Of a DNA stretch of 7,420 nt, positions 1-5,834 are shown in pieces. This DNA is from Pseudomonadota bacterium (lineage in GTDB: Bacteria; Pseudomonadota; Gammaproteobacteria; Xanthomonadales; Marinicellaceae). The position numbers were made by a program, and so were the translations under genes. Below the pieces are notes generated by a model that did not search any database, had not been told where the DNA came from, and worked only from the letters and a program-made list of their open reading frames with translations. The stretch is taken from positions 1 through 7,420 of the forward strand of contig QQUO01000071.1 in the NCBI GenBank assembly GCA_008501575.1, written 5' to 3'. The stretch's first letter is position 1. The number at the start of each line of letters is the position of its first letter.

Positions 1-323
1 TTTCTTTGGGCTATGCGTTCGGTGACATTAGCTATGGTTGGGTACTCGGCTGGTTAGCTGGTGTATTATCTGTAATGACCGCTTATGTCAGGACCCTGGG
101 TGCCAGTCTCGGCGCGCCAATCAGTTTCAGCGGACCTATGGCCAAGCAACATCGCATGGCATTGGTTACTTTTGCCTGTTTGCTGACAATTATTGAAATG
201 TATGTGCTTGCCAGCGCCTATAGTTTATATGTGGCTTTGTGTCTATTGGTGGTGGGTACTTTAATCACCGTTTACCGCCGTGTTCGGCTTATCTATCGAT
301 TCTTAGAGCATGGCCATGTTTAA
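1..323 (+). CDS. CDP-alcohol phosphatidyltransferase family protein, C-terminal part (5' end outside window)
   Basis: The reading frame is open to the left edge (codons from base 3), so this is the C-terminal ~107 residues of a longer protein; the TTG at 6 is not a true start. The fragment is hydrophobic with about three membrane segments and carries the stretch GPMAKQHRM after a segment ending in TAYVRTLGASLG. I recognise this from uncharacterised CDP-alcohol phosphatidyltransferases related to PgsA and E. coli YnbA. Such inner-membrane enzymes displace CMP from CDP-diacylglycerol (or another CDP-alcohol) with a hydroxyl acceptor. The catalytic Asp-rich motif (DGxxAR...GxxxD) lies upstream of the window and cannot be checked, so the acceptor is unknown. 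The gene overlaps the following cytidylyltransferase gene by 14 bases, which implies one operon and translational coupling. The family call is fairly secure; the exact product is not. Confidence 0.8.
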   Translation, partial: SLGYAFGDISYGWVLGWLAGVLSVMTAYVRTLGASLGAPISFSGPMAKQHRMALVTFACLLTIIEMYVLASAYSLYVALCLLVVGTLITVYRRVRLIYRFLEHGHV

Positions 324-1263
324 TTTCTCCACATTGGATGTAAGCCATCCGGTTTATTTAACCATGGCATTGGTGCTGATGTTTTTGGTGCTTGCACATG
401 TCATTAGTTATTGTTTGGTGAAACTCAATAAAATCAAGTCACCTGAAGAGTTGTTGTTACGCATTAAATCCTGGTGGTGGATTATCGGTTTGTTGTTCTT
501 GTCAATTCTATCGGGCTTAATTGCCAGCATTATACTGGTGGCGTTTATCAGTTTTTTGGCTTTAAAAGAGTATTTGTCGATTGTGCCGACCCGCCAGTCA
601 GACCGGCGCGTTATATTTTGGGCTTATTTAACGATACCAATTCAATATTACCTGGTCAGCATTAACTGGTATGGATTGTTCATTATATTTGTACCTGTGT
701 ATGTATTTTTGGTGTTGTCGGTGCGGATGGTTTTGACCGGTAAAAACAGTGGCTTTATCCACTCAGTGGGGGTGCTGCATTGGGGTGTGATGCTGACGGT
801 GTACAGTGTCAGTCATGTGGCATATTTATTGGTGCTGCCCATTGGTGAACTTAAGGCCACCGGGTTTGGCTTGATGCTGTTTTTGATTATGATGACGCAG
901 CTGAACGATGTCTGCCAGTATTTATTTGGTAAATTATTGGGGCGCCGGAAGATTATTCCTGCGGTCAGTCCCAATAAAACATGGGCCGGCTTTCTTGGTG
1001 GTGTGATATCCATCACCATTTTATCCGGATTGATCGGTCCGTTTTTGACTCCGATGGACATACCATTCAGCGTTATGGCCGGTTTTGTTATTGCGGTAAC
1101 CGGCTTCTTCGGGGATGTCACCATTTCTTCGGTGAAACGTGATTTACAAATAAAAGACAGTGGTCAATTGTTACCCGGGCATGGCGGTATTTTGGATCGC
1201 ATTGACAGCCTGATGTTTACCGCACCTTTGTTTTTTCACTTTGTGCGCTATTTTTATGCTTAA
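310..1263 (+). CDS. CdsA/YnbB-like phosphatidate cytidylyltransferase
   Basis: This integral membrane enzyme is predicted to convert phosphatidic acid and CTP to CDP-diacylglycerol and pyrophosphate. The 317-residue protein has about eight hydrophobic segments. The C-terminal CDS signature is intact at about residues 274-300: SVKRD, KDSG, PGHGG, then DRID, which supply the metal- and substrate-binding acidic and basic residues. Upstream are LNDVCQY (198-204) and SPNKTWAG (220-227). As I recall, these match the YnbB branch rather than housekeeping CdsA, which has a Glu after KTW/KTV where this protein has Ala. The length is slightly above that of CdsA (~285). The start ATG at 310 overlaps the previous gene by 14 bases; a second ATG at 316 is possible, and neither has a strong ribosome binding site. 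It is probably an accessory CDP-diacylglycerol synthase that feeds the upstream phosphatidyltransferase rather than the cell's essential CdsA. Confidence 0.88.
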   Translation: MAMFNFSTLDVSHPVYLTMALVLMFLVLAHVISYCLVKLNKIKSPEELLLRIKSWWWIIGLLFLSILSGLIASIILVAFISFLALKEYLSIVPTRQSDRRVIFWAYLTIPIQYYLVSINWYGLFIIFVPVYVFLVLSVRMVLTGKNSGFIHSVGVLHWGVMLTVYSVSHVAYLLVLPIGELKATGFGLMLFLIMMTQLNDVCQYLFGKLLGRRKIIPAVSPNKTWAGFLGGVISITILSGLIGPFLTPMDIPFSVMAGFVIAVTGFFGDVTISSVKRDLQIKDSGQLLPGHGGILDRIDSLMFTAPLFFHFVRYFYA

Positions 1264-1903
1264 AATGAATCGCTTGATACAACTGCTGTTTTTTGCTTTG
1301 GTGGTTAAACCATTGGTCTTGATTGTGCTCGGTTTAAACATTAGGGGTAAAAAGTTGTTACCAATGAATGGGCCGTCAGTCATTGTGGCTAACCATAACA
1401 GCCATTTAGACACCATGGTTTTAATGAGCCTATTTCCGTTATTTAAAATGCATAAAGTACGCCCTGTGGCAGCGGCTGATTATTTTTTGAAGAACCGATT
1501 AATGGCCTGGTTTTCATTAAAAATCATCGGTATCATTCCTCTGGAACGTTCCGGAAAGGCCAATAAAAACACCCTGTTTAATGAATGCCATCAAGCCCTT
1601 GATAACGGTGAAATTCTGGTTCTGTTTCCAGAGGGAAGCCGGGGTGAACCTGACAAAATGAGTCCCCTGAAAAAAGGCGTGTATCATTTGATAAAGGACA
1701 GAAACGACGTATCAGTGACACCGGTGGTGATGAATGGTCTGGGTTTTGCATTACCAAAAGGAGAGGGCTTATTGGTGCCCGTTAATGTTGATGTGATTAT
1801 CGGTACAGCCATTGACAAAGCATCCAATGCAGAATCATTTGTGAATCAATTAACAAATGAATTCCGGCATTTAAAAGAATTATGTATTACCAAACAAAAT
1901 TAA
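1256..1903 (+). CDS. PlsC-like lysophospholipid acyltransferase (1-acylglycerol-3-phosphate acyltransferase family)
   Basis: It is predicted to transfer an acyl group to lysophosphatidate or a related lysophospholipid at the inner membrane. With the ATG at 1256 the protein has 215 residues. One hydrophobic segment (about 5-22) precedes the catalytic HX4D motif (H47 to D52, within NHNSHLD). The substrate-binding FPEGSRG follows at about 124-130, and a VTPVV-type stretch after that is usual in this family. The frame is open from a TTG at 1241, but the ATG at 1256, which overlaps the cytidylyltransferase stop by eight bases, or the ATG at 1265 is more likely; none has a clear Shine-Dalgarno sequence. 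It is the last gene of the three-gene lipid cluster and could supply phosphatidate to the enzyme encoded just upstream. The true acyl acceptor cannot be told from sequence. Confidence 0.87.
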   Translation: MLKMNRLIQLLFFALVVKPLVLIVLGLNIRGKKLLPMNGPSVIVANHNSHLDTMVLMSLFPLFKMHKVRPVAAADYFLKNRLMAWFSLKIIGIIPLERSGKANKNTLFNECHQALDNGEILVLFPEGSRGEPDKMSPLKKGVYHLIKDRNDVSVTPVVMNGLGFALPKGEGLLVPVNVDVIIGTAIDKASNAESFVNQLTNEFRHLKELCITKQN

Positions 1904-1935
1904 TGTTTCTGAAGGTGAAAAATTAATCAAATAAT

Positions 1936-1956
1936 TCCGGGATGATTCGTCCCGGA
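1936..1956 (+). terminator. Hairpin after the lipid operon, possible weak terminator
   Basis: A 7-bp perfect stem, TCCGGGA and TCCCGGA, encloses a 7-base loop 33 bases after the acyltransferase stop. The following bases (TAGTTTATT) make only a weak U-tract on the plus strand. The minus side has a similarly imperfect AT-rich tract, so it could act weakly in both directions. Position and GC-rich stem fit a transcript end, but the poor U-run leaves this uncertain. Confidence 0.45.
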
Positions 1957-2009
1957 TAGTTTATTGTGCCGCATAGAAAACCCCTTGGCTTACGAAAGTG
2001 TGTTTCTAA

Positions 2010-2040
2010 AGGACGCCTGTGGGTTCCACAATGGCGTCTT
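2010..2040 (-). terminator. Bulged hairpin at the 3' end of the NUDIX gene, possible terminator
   Basis: GACGCC (2012-2017) pairs with GGCGTC (2033-2038), and TGTGG (2018-2022) pairs with CCACA (2026-2030). This gives an 11-bp stem with a 3-base loop and a 2-base bulge (2031-2032), extended by a G-T wobble and an A-T pair. Read on the minus strand it directly abuts the NUDIX stop codon (the last pair uses base 2040) and is followed only by CTTTAG, not a real U-run. It may be a weak terminator or a 3'-end stabilising stem. Confidence 0.45.
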
Positions 2041-2606
2041 CATCGATCAAACTGCCGGAGCATTTCGTAGTCAATCAGGATATCTTCTTCTTTGATGCTA
2101 AAGTCACCGCTTTTCATTTCTTTAATGTAGCGTTTAAGGGCGGTGATGCTGACGGGGAAGGCCATGTTGTCCCAGGGTATGTCTTCGGGCAGGAAAAACC
2201 GGGCTTCGGAGGTTTCGGCGCCGGCACCAAAATCCGGAGAATCTAATTCTGCTCGAAAATAGATGTGCACCTGACTTCGTTGAATGACGTTATAGACGCC
2301 GAATAAAGTAATGTTTTTAACATCGGCCAGCACTTCTTCTTTAACTTCACGGATGGCACCTGAACGGGTCGATTCGCCGTTTTCCATAAAACCCGCGGGT
2401 ACGTTCCAACAATTTTTACGTGGTTCAATGGTGCGTTTTCCTAACAGAATTCGACCTTGATGTTCGATGATGCAGGCATTGACTATTAGTGGATTTTCAT
2501 AGTGAACGTAAAAACATTTCTGGCAGACAGCACGTAAAAAATCATCACCTTCAGGTTTTTGATATTGAACGCTGTGCCCACATTGGTTGCAAAATTGAAT
2601 ACTCAT
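2040..2606 (-). CDS. Zinc-ribbon NUDIX hydrolase
   Basis: A cytoplasmic hydrolase of nucleoside diphosphate-linked compounds (substrate unknown), 188 residues. An N-terminal zinc ribbon is visible as Cys6, Cys9, Cys28 and Cys31. The Nudix domain follows, with its box at residues 72-94 (GX5EX7REUXEEXGU): G72, E78, R86-E87 and E90-E91 are all present, so the metal-binding Glu residues are intact. The Gly usually found at position 93 of the box is Leu. An N-terminal zinc ribbon is also found in the NADH pyrophosphatase NudC, but this protein is shorter than NudC (~257) and lacks its usual architecture, so I do not name it nudC. It starts at ATG 2606, 20 bases after the rsgA stop on the same strand, and is probably cotranscribed with rsgA. 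The ribosome binding site is poor. Confidence 0.88.
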   Translation of the reverse strand: MSIQFCNQCGHSVQYQKPEGDDFLRAVCQKCFYVHYENPLIVNACIIEHQGRILLGKRTIEPRKNCWNVPAGFMENGESTRSGAIREVKEEVLADVKNITLFGVYNVIQRSQVHIYFRAELDSPDFGAGAETSEARFFLPEDIPWDNMAFPVSITALKRYIKEMKSGDFSIKEEDILIDYEMLRQFDR

Positions 2607-2626
2607 GGTTTAAATACGATTCTCTG

Positions 2627-3517
2627 TTAATAGTCAGTGGTATGCCAGTATTTCATCGATTCACAAATCCGGATAAATGACTGGTAGCGTTTTTCACTTA
2701 TTCTACCATCGGCAACGGCTTGAATAACAGCACAATTCGGTTCATGGCTGTGGCTGCAATTACTAAATTTACAAGCCCCTAAAAAATTTTGGAATTCGCG
2801 AAAACCGGCGGCAATTTCAATCGCTGATAATCGCCATAAGCCATATTCCCAGACACCCGGAGAATCGATTAAAAAGGCGTTTTGGGAGGCGTCATAATAC
2901 AGCTGGGTAACGCTGGTGGTGTGAGCGCCTTTACCGGTTTTTTTGGCCAGTTCGCCGGTTTTTAAGTCCAATCCCGGAAATAATTGATTACTTAAGCTGG
3001 ATTTACCAACCCCTGATTGGCCGGCCAGTAGGGTGGTTTTGCCGATTAGTTCCTGTTGTAGGGGCCGGATGCTGTCAGCCTCTTTGATGCTGGTTAAATA
3101 CACCCGGTAGCCCAATTGTCGATAACTGTGGGCACTGTTAATGAAAAAATCAGATTTTAGATCAATTTTATTGAACACCAGTATGGGTTCAATGTGATTG
3201 AGTTCGGCAGCCACCAAATACCGGTTAATAATGTCACGGGTGGGTTCGGGTGAAACAGCCACAATTATCAGGATTTGATCGACATTGGCGGCCAGGTGTT
3301 GTTTCCGGCCCTGGCTATCGGCTCGACTGAAGACATTGTCCCGGGGCAGGATTTCAGCAATGCGGTAATCGTCCTGATCCCGGCTTAAGGTGACATAATC
3401 ACCGCATATGGGTTTTAAGTGACGGCTAAAAAAAACCTGTTGCACCTGAAAATCCATTAAGTCGATTACGGCGGCGGTATTCTTTTGGGTGGCGCTGATA
3501 CGGTATTGATGAACCAT
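2627..3517 (-). CDS. rsgA: Small ribosomal subunit biogenesis GTPase RsgA
   Basis: RsgA (YjeQ) is a circularly permuted GTPase that binds the 30S subunit and checks the decoding centre late in assembly. The order of parts is diagnostic. An N-terminal OB-fold (about 1-75) is followed by the G4 motif NKID (116-119), then the G1 P-loop GQSGVGKSS (166-174), a G2 region GKGAHTTS (about 196-202) and G3 DSPG (218-221). A C-terminal zinc site follows, with Cys249, Cys254, His256 and Cys262 in the CxxxxCxHxxxxxC spacing. The 296 residues are near the short end for the family; E. coli RsgA (350) has a longer N-terminal tail. The start is ATG 3517, with only a weak upstream purine stretch. It is divergent from orn, as in E. 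coli, and the NUDIX gene follows in the same operon. Identification is secure. Confidence 0.97.
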   Translation of the reverse strand: MVHQYRISATQKNTAAVIDLMDFQVQQVFFSRHLKPICGDYVTLSRDQDDYRIAEILPRDNVFSRADSQGRKQHLAANVDQILIIVAVSPEPTRDIINRYLVAAELNHIEPILVFNKIDLKSDFFINSAHSYRQLGYRVYLTSIKEADSIRPLQQELIGKTTLLAGQSGVGKSSLSNQLFPGLDLKTGELAKKTGKGAHTTSVTQLYYDASQNAFLIDSPGVWEYGLWRLSAIEIAAGFREFQNFLGACKFSNCSHSHEPNCAVIQAVADGRISEKRYQSFIRICESMKYWHTTDY

Positions 3518-3544
3518 CTGCTTTGTTTGATTTTGGGATTTGGG

Positions 3545-3574
3545 CTAACAATGCATTATACAACAGGTTAAAAT
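3545..3574 (+). promoter_or_regulatory. Candidate sigma-70 promoter for orn
   Basis: CTAACA (3545-3550, four of six to TTGACA), an 18-base spacer and TAAAAT (3569-3574, five of six to TATAAT) precede the probable orn start by 27 bases. A ribosome binding site AAGGA (3589-3593) lies seven bases before the TTG at 3601. An alternative pair, TTGGGA (3533-3538) and TATACA (3557-3562), is weaker. This is pattern matching only. Confidence 0.4.
3555..3560 (-). promoter_or_regulatory. Candidate -10 element of the rsgA promoter
   Basis: On the minus strand this reads TATAAT, a perfect sigma-70 -10 hexamer, about 38 bases upstream of the rsgA ATG, giving a predicted leader of about 30 bases. No good TTGACA-like -35 sits 16-18 bases upstream; that stretch is A-rich and could serve as an UP-like region. 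It lies inside the spacer of the candidate orn promoter. Confidence 0.5.
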
Positions 3575-3600
3575 GCCTTTTTTTGATTAAGGAAAGACTT

Positions 3601-4167
3601 TTGCGTTCAGAACAAAATTTAATTTGGATTGATTTGGAAATGACCGGCCTCAATCCCATGAAGGACCATATTATTGAAATTGCCACAATTGTGACCAATT
3701 CTGACTTAGAGATTATTGCGCGGGGGCCAGATATTGCCATCCATCAATCTGAAAAAATTCTGCACGGTATGGATGAATGGAACACCGAGCATCACAGCCA
3801 GTCAGGTTTATGGCAGCGGGTTTTGGCTTCGGACATCAGTGTTCGTGAAGCTGAACGCATAACCATTGAGTTTTTAAAGGAACATGTGGACAAGCATGTT
3901 TCACCCATGTGCGGTAACAGCATTTGCCAAGACCGCCGATTTTTGGCTCGTTGGATGCCGGAATTAGAAAACTATTTTCATTACCGTCAAATTGATGTCA
4001 GTTCCATTAAAGAGGTGATTCGCCGCTGGAACCCCCAATTATTAGAGGGATTTAGTAAGACCGGCCAACATTTGGCAATGGCAGATACCGAAGAATCGAT
4101 TAAGGAATTGCGCTATTATCGTCAGTTTATGGGTGCAGCCGGCGGCCATAAAAAAACCACTGACTAA
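3601..4167 (+). CDS. orn: Oligoribonuclease Orn
   Basis: Orn is the cytoplasmic 3'-5' exonuclease of the DEDDh family that clears 2-5-nt RNA, including pGpG from cyclic-di-GMP breakdown. With TTG 3601 as start the protein has 188 residues and matches E. coli Orn almost end to end. The DEDDh residues are D11 and E13 (in WIDLEMTG), D111 (in GNSICQDRRF), H157 and D162. The frame is open up to an ATG at 3523, but that adds 26 residues with no family counterpart and would run through the promoter region. The TTG instead has AAGGA at ideal spacing and places the protein start as in E. coli. The GNSI-x-QDRR motif has Cys where E. coli has Gly. The C-terminus is about eight residues longer than in E. 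coli; its last residues (KKTTD) are encoded by the first arm of the terminator. Confidence 0.96.
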   Translation: MRSEQNLIWIDLEMTGLNPMKDHIIEIATIVTNSDLEIIARGPDIAIHQSEKILHGMDEWNTEHHSQSGLWQRVLASDISVREAERITIEFLKEHVDKHVSPMCGNSICQDRRFLARWMPELENYFHYRQIDVSSIKEVIRRWNPQLLEGFSKTGQHLAMADTEESIKELRYYRQFMGAAGGHKKTTD

Positions 4168-4181
4168 GCAGTGGTTTTTTT
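4150..4181. terminator. Bidirectional intrinsic terminator between orn and pilH
   Basis: An A7 run, CCACTG (4157-4162), a 6-base loop ACTAAG, CAGTGG (4169-4174) and a T7 run form a perfect GC-containing stem flanked by A and T tracts. It therefore reads as a terminator on both strands. On the plus strand it overlaps the last orn codons, with the TAA stop in the loop. On the minus strand it lies 19 bases after the pilH stop. It is the strongest intrinsic terminator in the window. Confidence 0.9.
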
Positions 4182-4199
4182 AAAAAAATTATGGGTTGG

Positions 4200-4565
4200 T
4201 TATTTGGGTAAATGATTAGCCAAGATGTCTTTTAAGGCTTTTTCTGTCACCGGTTTGACCAAATATTCTTTGGCACCTTGACGCAGCCCCCAAACACGGT
4301 CCGTTTCTAACTTTTTGGTGGTTACAATAATCACCGGAATATGGGCCGTTCGTTCGTCTTTGCTGATTTTACGGGTGGCTTGAAAACCGTTTAAATCAGG
4401 CATCACAACATCCATTAAAATAAGATCCGGTAATTGCTCCCGTGCAATTTGTATCCCTTCTTTACCATCTTCGGTGAGAATGGTTTCATGTCCAAGCTTT
4501 TCGACAATTTTTTGCATGCCGTAAAGCTGTGAAGGAGAATCATCAATAATTAGTATTCTTGCCAT
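4200..4565 (-). CDS. pilH: PilH-type single-domain response regulator (twitching motility)
   Basis: A stand-alone CheY-like receiver of 121 residues with no output domain. The acidic pocket D8-D9, phospho-acceptor D52 (in LMDVVMP), T82-T83 and K104 (in LVKP) are all present, so it should be phosphorylatable. MARILIIDDSPS at the N-terminus, LNGFQATRKISKD (58-70) and VIIVTTKKLETDRVWGLRQGAK (79-99, key residues T82, T83, W92, G93) match PilH of Pseudomonas-type Pil-Chp pathways. There PilH takes phosphate from the ChpA kinase and modulates type IV pilus extension and retraction and cAMP. Here it is alone: no pilG, pilI, pilJ or chpA is adjacent, and it stands downstream of the ccm operon with a 150-base gap. 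The start is ATG 4565, with no clear Shine-Dalgarno sequence. PilG or another CheY-like protein is the alternative, but less likely. Confidence 0.88.
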   Translation of the reverse strand: MARILIIDDSPSQLYGMQKIVEKLGHETILTEDGKEGIQIAREQLPDLILMDVVMPDLNGFQATRKISKDERTAHIPVIIVTTKKLETDRVWGLRQGAKEYLVKPVTEKALKDILANHLPK

Positions 4566-4715
4566 TTTGTTTTTCTGTTTGAACCCAGCATTATCTTAAT
4601 GAAAACAAGGCTTAAATGCAAAACATAGTTGCTTAACTCGGCTAAAAGGTACAATTTAAATGACCAGCGGAACCGGGGTTGGCAAAAGGGCCAATTATTG
4701 TCACAAATGACCACT
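4566..4715. other. Intergenic gap between ccmI and pilH
   Basis: The 150 bases between two minus-strand genes hold the weak pilH promoter candidate and a small inverted repeat (TTGGC 4679-4683 with GCCAA 4690-4694) that has no U-run on either side. I see no convincing terminator for the ccm operon and no small gene or tRNA, so read-through into pilH cannot be excluded. Confidence 0.5.
4593..4621 (-). promoter_or_regulatory. Weak candidate promoter for pilH
   Basis: On the minus strand TTGCAT (4616-4621), a 17-base spacer and TAAGAT (4593-4598) lie about 28-56 bases upstream of the pilH ATG. The match is partial (three of six and four of six). It is offered because the 150-base gap after ccmI suggests pilH has its own promoter. 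Confidence 0.3.
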
Positions 4716-5834
4716 TTATGGAATCGATAGCTTGAGCGTTGCTTGGGGTTCGCCGATAGAGACGGTCAGTTTATCACTTTCATAGTTACGAACTGAAGCA
4801 TCACCATTTATACTTAAACTTGCTGAAAGAATAACTTGCTCAAAGTCGCTGAGTTGTTGGTTTGGGGTTAAGTTGTGCTGATCACTTAATGTCACTGTTA
4901 AAGGCCACTCAAAGGGTGGAGCGACATTTATGGCTGCCACTGGCATAGGTGGTCCTGACGGCGCTTTGGCTGACACGAAGACCCGAGTGGTGGCGGCAAA
5001 ATCCTGATTTTTAATGGCCTCATCGGCTTCAATGGTGATTCGGTAAGCGATTGACTTGGTCACCGGCATGGGGCTTTTATTGCGGCTGGCATTGAGGTTT
5101 TCTGGCATCAAGGCCGGTTTATTTTGTTGTGCCCTTGCCTGATTGATTTGCTTGATTATGGTGGCTTTGACTTGTTCATCTGTGATGTTTAGTGCCAGGC
5201 TGGTCCACAGCTGCTCGGCTTGAGGGTACTCTTTTTTCTCATAAGCAATGATGCCTTTTAACCACAGGGCTTTTTGGTGGTTTGGATTGACAGTTAATGC
5301 TTGATTAATCAGTTGCTCGGGTTCGCCTATAAATGTCCCGGTGTTATTATTAAAGGCCACTGCCTCGGCCAGTTCTGTCAGAATATCGGCATTATCGGGG
5401 GCCAATTCATTGGCTTTGTTATATGCCTTCACCGCTGCTTTAAAGTTTTGCATACGCATCATGGCACTGGCATATAACATTTGACCTTCCAAGTCATTGG
5501 GGTTTTCTTGTAAGGCTTGTTGTAGGTGTGCCAGCGCTTCTTCAATACTGGGAGGCTGTTGTTGCTGTGTTGTTGCTGGAAAAAGAAAGTTATTAAGAAA
5601 AAGGGCTGTGGGAATGATGAATAAAAACAGTATAAAAGTGGTTTTCAGGCTGCCAAAAGCTTTACCATCCAAACGATTTAAGGCCGTTATGTAGGCCTCT
5701 TTTTGCTGCGAATCTTGCTTGATTTTTGTGATTAGCCAGCGTTTAGCCGTGTGCTTATTTTGGTGCCACATCAGCACAAAAAACAGCAGTGCAAATATTA
5801 AACTGACGACACTGAATACAATCCAAGTGTTCAT
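4716..5834 (-). CDS. ccmI: Cytochrome c maturation protein CcmI (TPR protein)
   Basis: CcmI is the apocytochrome chaperone of System I: it binds the C-terminus of apocytochrome c in the periplasm and presents it to CcmH/CcmF for heme attachment. The 372-residue protein has the expected layout. There are two membrane segments (about 3-22 and 66-86) around a cytoplasmic loop, then a short Gln/Pro linker (Q90-Q93). A TPR region follows, with repeats at about 112-146 and 184-214. The C-terminal domain (about 265-372) includes FVSAKAPSGPPMPVAA, typical of the CcmI C-terminal family. It is thus a full-length separate CcmI; in E. coli the equivalent is fused to CcmH. The start ATG overlaps the ccmH stop by four bases (ATGA) and has a good ribosome binding site, AGGAAG (5843-5848). 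It is the last gene of the operon in this window. Confidence 0.93.
   Translation of the reverse strand: MNTWIVFSVVSLIFALLFFVLMWHQNKHTAKRWLITKIKQDSQQKEAYITALNRLDGKAFGSLKTTFILFLFIIPTALFLNNFLFPATTQQQQPPSIEEALAHLQQALQENPNDLEGQMLYASAMMRMQNFKAAVKAYNKANELAPDNADILTELAEAVAFNNNTGTFIGEPEQLINQALTVNPNHQKALWLKGIIAYEKKEYPQAEQLWTSLALNITDEQVKATIIKQINQARAQQNKPALMPENLNASRNKSPMPVTKSIAYRITIEADEAIKNQDFAATTRVFVSAKAPSGPPMPVAAINVAPPFEWPLTVTLSDQHNLTPNQQLSDFEQVILSASLSINGDASVRNYESDKLTVSIGEPQATLKLSIP

Noticed and set aside
813..1124. A minus-strand 103-residue frame
   Set aside because: Wholly antisense to the CdsA-like gene, whose signature motifs are clear; it looks like a codon-bias shadow.
2019..2246. A plus-strand 75-residue frame
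   Set aside because: Antisense to the 3' part of the NUDIX gene and the hairpin after it; no recognisable domain and no ribosome binding site.
2855..2866. DSPG instead of DTPG in the RsgA G3 motif as a possible defect
   Set aside because: E. coli RsgA also has DSPG; this is normal in the family.
3426..3740. A minus-strand 104-residue frame spanning the rsgA-orn gap
   Set aside because: It overlaps the 5' ends of both real genes in other frames and covers the promoter region; the translation has no family resemblance.
4679..4694. Small inverted repeat TTGGC/GCCAA after ccmI as a terminator
   Set aside because: Only five base pairs and no T-run on either strand, so it does not meet the intrinsic terminator pattern.
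5553..5570. CAA/CAG repeat in ccmI as a variable repeat tract
   Set aside because: The run is only four Gln in a linker, with mixed codons, too short to suggest slippage or phase variation.
5497..5694. A plus-strand frame encoding a very cysteine-rich 65-residue peptide
   Set aside because: It is the antisense reading of the Gln-codon run and linker of ccmI; the Cys run is a by-product of complementary TGT/TGC triplets. ccmI is unambiguous on the other strand.
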